Shown here piece after piece: positions 5,281 to 6,228 of a stretch of 6,228 bases of DNA. Below the pieces are notes generated by a model. It was given only the letters and a program-made list of their open reading frames with translations. It had not been told where the DNA came from and did no database searches. The stretch's first letter is position 1; each line of letters starts with the position of its first letter. Location: NCBI GenBank assembly GCA_031281815.1, contig JAITEY010000154.1, forward strand, positions 1-6,228. Direction: 5' to 3'. Origin of the DNA: Desulfovibrio sp. (GTDB lineage: Bacteria > Desulfobacterota > Desulfovibrionia > Desulfovibrionales > Desulfovibrionaceae). The position numbers and the translations under genes are program-made.

Positions 5281-5874
5281 TTGGAAAACACCGTTCTGAC
5301 CCTGCACATAATCGCCTGTGTCGTGCTGGTCTTGCTGGTTTTGCTGCAATCCGGCAAAGAAGGCATGGGGGTGATCTTCGGCGGCGGCTCCACTTCCCTG
5401 TTCGGCAGCACGGGCGCCGGCGGCATCCTGGTCAAGCTCACGACCGTCGCCGCGCTGACTTTTCTCGGCACTTCACTGGGCTACAATATCCTGTCGTCGG
5501 CCAAAATGAACAAAGAATCAACCATCATCAACATTGAGGTCAACGATCCTTCCGCAGCGCCGAAGCCCGACTCCCCCGCGGCCCCGGCTGATTCCTCTGC
5601 GGCCCCGACTGCCCCGGCCGATCCTGCCGCGGCTCCGGCTGAGTCTTCCGCGACCCCGGCAGCTTCCTCGGCTGCTCCGGCTGCGCCTTCCGCAGCCCCG
5701 GCTGATTCTCCGGCTGCCCCGGCTGCCTCCTCAACTATCCCGACTGCTTCCTCGACAGTCCCGGCCGATCCCGCAGCTACCCCGGCTGCGTCCCCCGCAG
5801 CCCCTGCGGACAAGACCGGCGGTCCTGCGGACAAGGCCGGCGCTCCGTCCCGCGGACAGAAGCGGGGACGCTGA
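5281..5874 (+). CDS. secG: Sec translocase subunit SecG with a long Ala/Pro/Ser-rich C-terminal tail
   Basis: SecG is the small inner-membrane subunit of the SecYEG protein-export channel. The first 75 residues are typical: a first helix (about 4-22, LTLHIIACVVLVLLVLLQ), the conserved loop QSGKEGMGVIFGGGSTSLFG with the GGGS and FG motifs, and a second helix (about 50-72). After SSAKMNKESTIINIEV the protein continues for about 105 residues of Ala, Pro, Ser, Asp and Thr, ending in the basic SRGQKRGR. The total is 197 residues from the TTG at 5281; most SecG proteins have about 70-130. In Desulfovibrio-like bacteria SecG next to TpiA is, to my knowledge, common. The tail keeps an open frame across a repetitive stretch, which argues for continued translation. 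Its role is unknown. Confidence 0.92.
   Translation: MENTVLTLHIIACVVLVLLVLLQSGKEGMGVIFGGGSTSLFGSTGAGGILVKLTTVAALTFLGTSLGYNILSSAKMNKESTIINIEVNDPSAAPKPDSPAAPADSSAAPTAPADPAAAPAESSATPAASSAAPAAPSAAPADSPAAPAASSTIPTASSTVPADPAATPAASPAAPADKTGGPADKAGAPSRGQKRGR
5560..5830 (+). repeat. Low-complexity coding repeat in secG
   Basis: Variants of GCCCCGGCTG and GCTCCGGCTG alternate with TCC/TCT/GAT codons, producing Ala-Ala-Pro-Ala and Ser-Ser motifs. The - strand shadow of this stretch is an Ala/Gly/Glu-rich open frame and is not considered a gene. The repeats probably expand and contract by slippage. Confidence 0.7.
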
Positions 5875-5887
5875 TACGCCTTTTTTT
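5846..5887 (+). terminator. Possible factor-independent terminator of secG
   Basis: CGTCCCGC (5846-5853) pairs with GCGGGGACG (5862-5870) with one bulged G, and seven T residues follow at 5881-5887. Ten bases separate stem and T run, and the stem overlaps the last codons, so this is atypical and may be a weak terminator. Confidence 0.4.
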
Positions 5888-5942
5888 GTGCCGCAACGCT
5901 CTATAGTGCCGCGCTCTCCCCGCGGGAAAACAAGCCGACGTT

Positions 5943-6228
5943 TCATTCCGGGTCCGTATAGCGAAATTTCGGTTCGCGCTTGGCGAGAAAGGCGGCAACG
6001 CCTTCAACGCCGTTATAGTGGTTGAATATCCCCTCAATGTATTCCAGGTTGGTGTAGTGGTTGTCCTTGGATTCCTTCAACCACATCTTGCGTACGCCTT
6101 CCTTGATGACGCGCAGGGCATTGGGCGGCTTGCGGGCAATCTTTTCCGCCACGGCAAGGGCGTGCTCCACAGCCGCCCCCGCGGGCGCGACTTTGTTGAC
6201 AAGCCCCAGCCTGAGGGCCTCTTTAGCG
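5943..6228 (-). CDS. Enoyl-CoA hydratase/isomerase (crotonase) family protein, C-terminal part
   Basis: The frame is open from the right edge to the TGA at 5943-5945, giving 94 visible residues plus a partial codon; the gene begins outside the window. AKEALRLGLVNKVAP is the classic crotonase segment that follows the second catalytic region, and ARKPPNALRVIKEGV and GVEGVAAFLAKREPKF match the C-terminal helices of enoyl-CoA hydratases. The family hydrates or isomerises acyl-CoA double bonds in fatty-acid or butyrate/crotonyl-CoA metabolism. The oxyanion-hole and catalytic glutamate regions lie beyond the edge, so the specific reaction cannot be told. It converges on secG with a 68-base spacer. 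A GTG at 6170 could be mistaken for a start, but the crotonase similarity continues upstream of it. Confidence 0.85.
   Translation of the reverse strand, partial: AKEALRLGLVNKVAPAGAAVEHALAVAEKIARKPPNALRVIKEGVRKMWLKESKDNHYTNLEYIEGIFNHYNGVEGVAAFLAKREPKFRYTDPE

Noticed and set aside
5481..5834. - strand Ala/Gly/Glu-rich frame opposite secG
   Set aside because: Its repetitive sequence is simply the complement of the Ala/Pro/Ser repeat of the SecG tail.

Overview
The window looks like a piece of a GC-rich bacterial chromosome. A housekeeping run on the + strand (rimI, tpiA, secG) is flanked by accessory genes. The tpiA-secG neighbourhood, the very high GC at third codon positions and the style of the proteins suggest a Desulfovibrio-type sulfate reducer (Desulfovibrionaceae). 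That assignment is inference from recalled gene order, not proof. There is no RNA gene, CRISPR array, transposase or prophage gene, and no gene-free stretch longer than about 140 bases.

Layout. (1) Bases 1-2562 hold two tandem paralogous + strand genes. The first is cut by the window edge, so only its C-terminal glycosyltransferase-like domain is visible. The second is complete, at 624 residues: an N-terminal SAM-methyltransferase-like domain, a short TPR-like middle and the same C-terminal domain. The two copies share long blocks of identical DNA, and their extreme C-termini differ through a CG dinucleotide indel. (2) Bases 2622-3559, - strand, encode a Nudix-fold-like protein. Its Nudix box is degenerate, it carries a hairpin-rich insertion, and its 5' part appears to be in a different frame from the rest. 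(3) rimI (ribosomal-protein-alanine acetyltransferase) starts divergently at about 3645 and has an unusual C-terminal tail. (4) A 136-base spacer packed with palindromes and imperfect direct repeats separates rimI from tpiA. (5) tpiA (triosephosphate isomerase) is intact. (6) secG starts at a TTG with a good ribosome binding site and carries a tail of about 105 residues rich in Ala, Pro and Ser. (7) A - strand crotonase-family gene (enoyl-CoA hydratase type) enters from the right edge and converges on secG.

How they fit together. The paralogous sugar-transferase genes are probably part of a larger surface-glycan or protein-glycosylation locus lying to the left. rimI-tpiA-secG are co-oriented and may be cotranscribed, but their products do unrelated jobs: ribosomal protein acetylation, glycolysis and Sec translocation. 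The most unusual material is not a new multi-gene system. It is the mosaic tandem duplication, the decayed or frameshifted Nudix-like gene, and the structured repeat cluster that may control tpiA translation.
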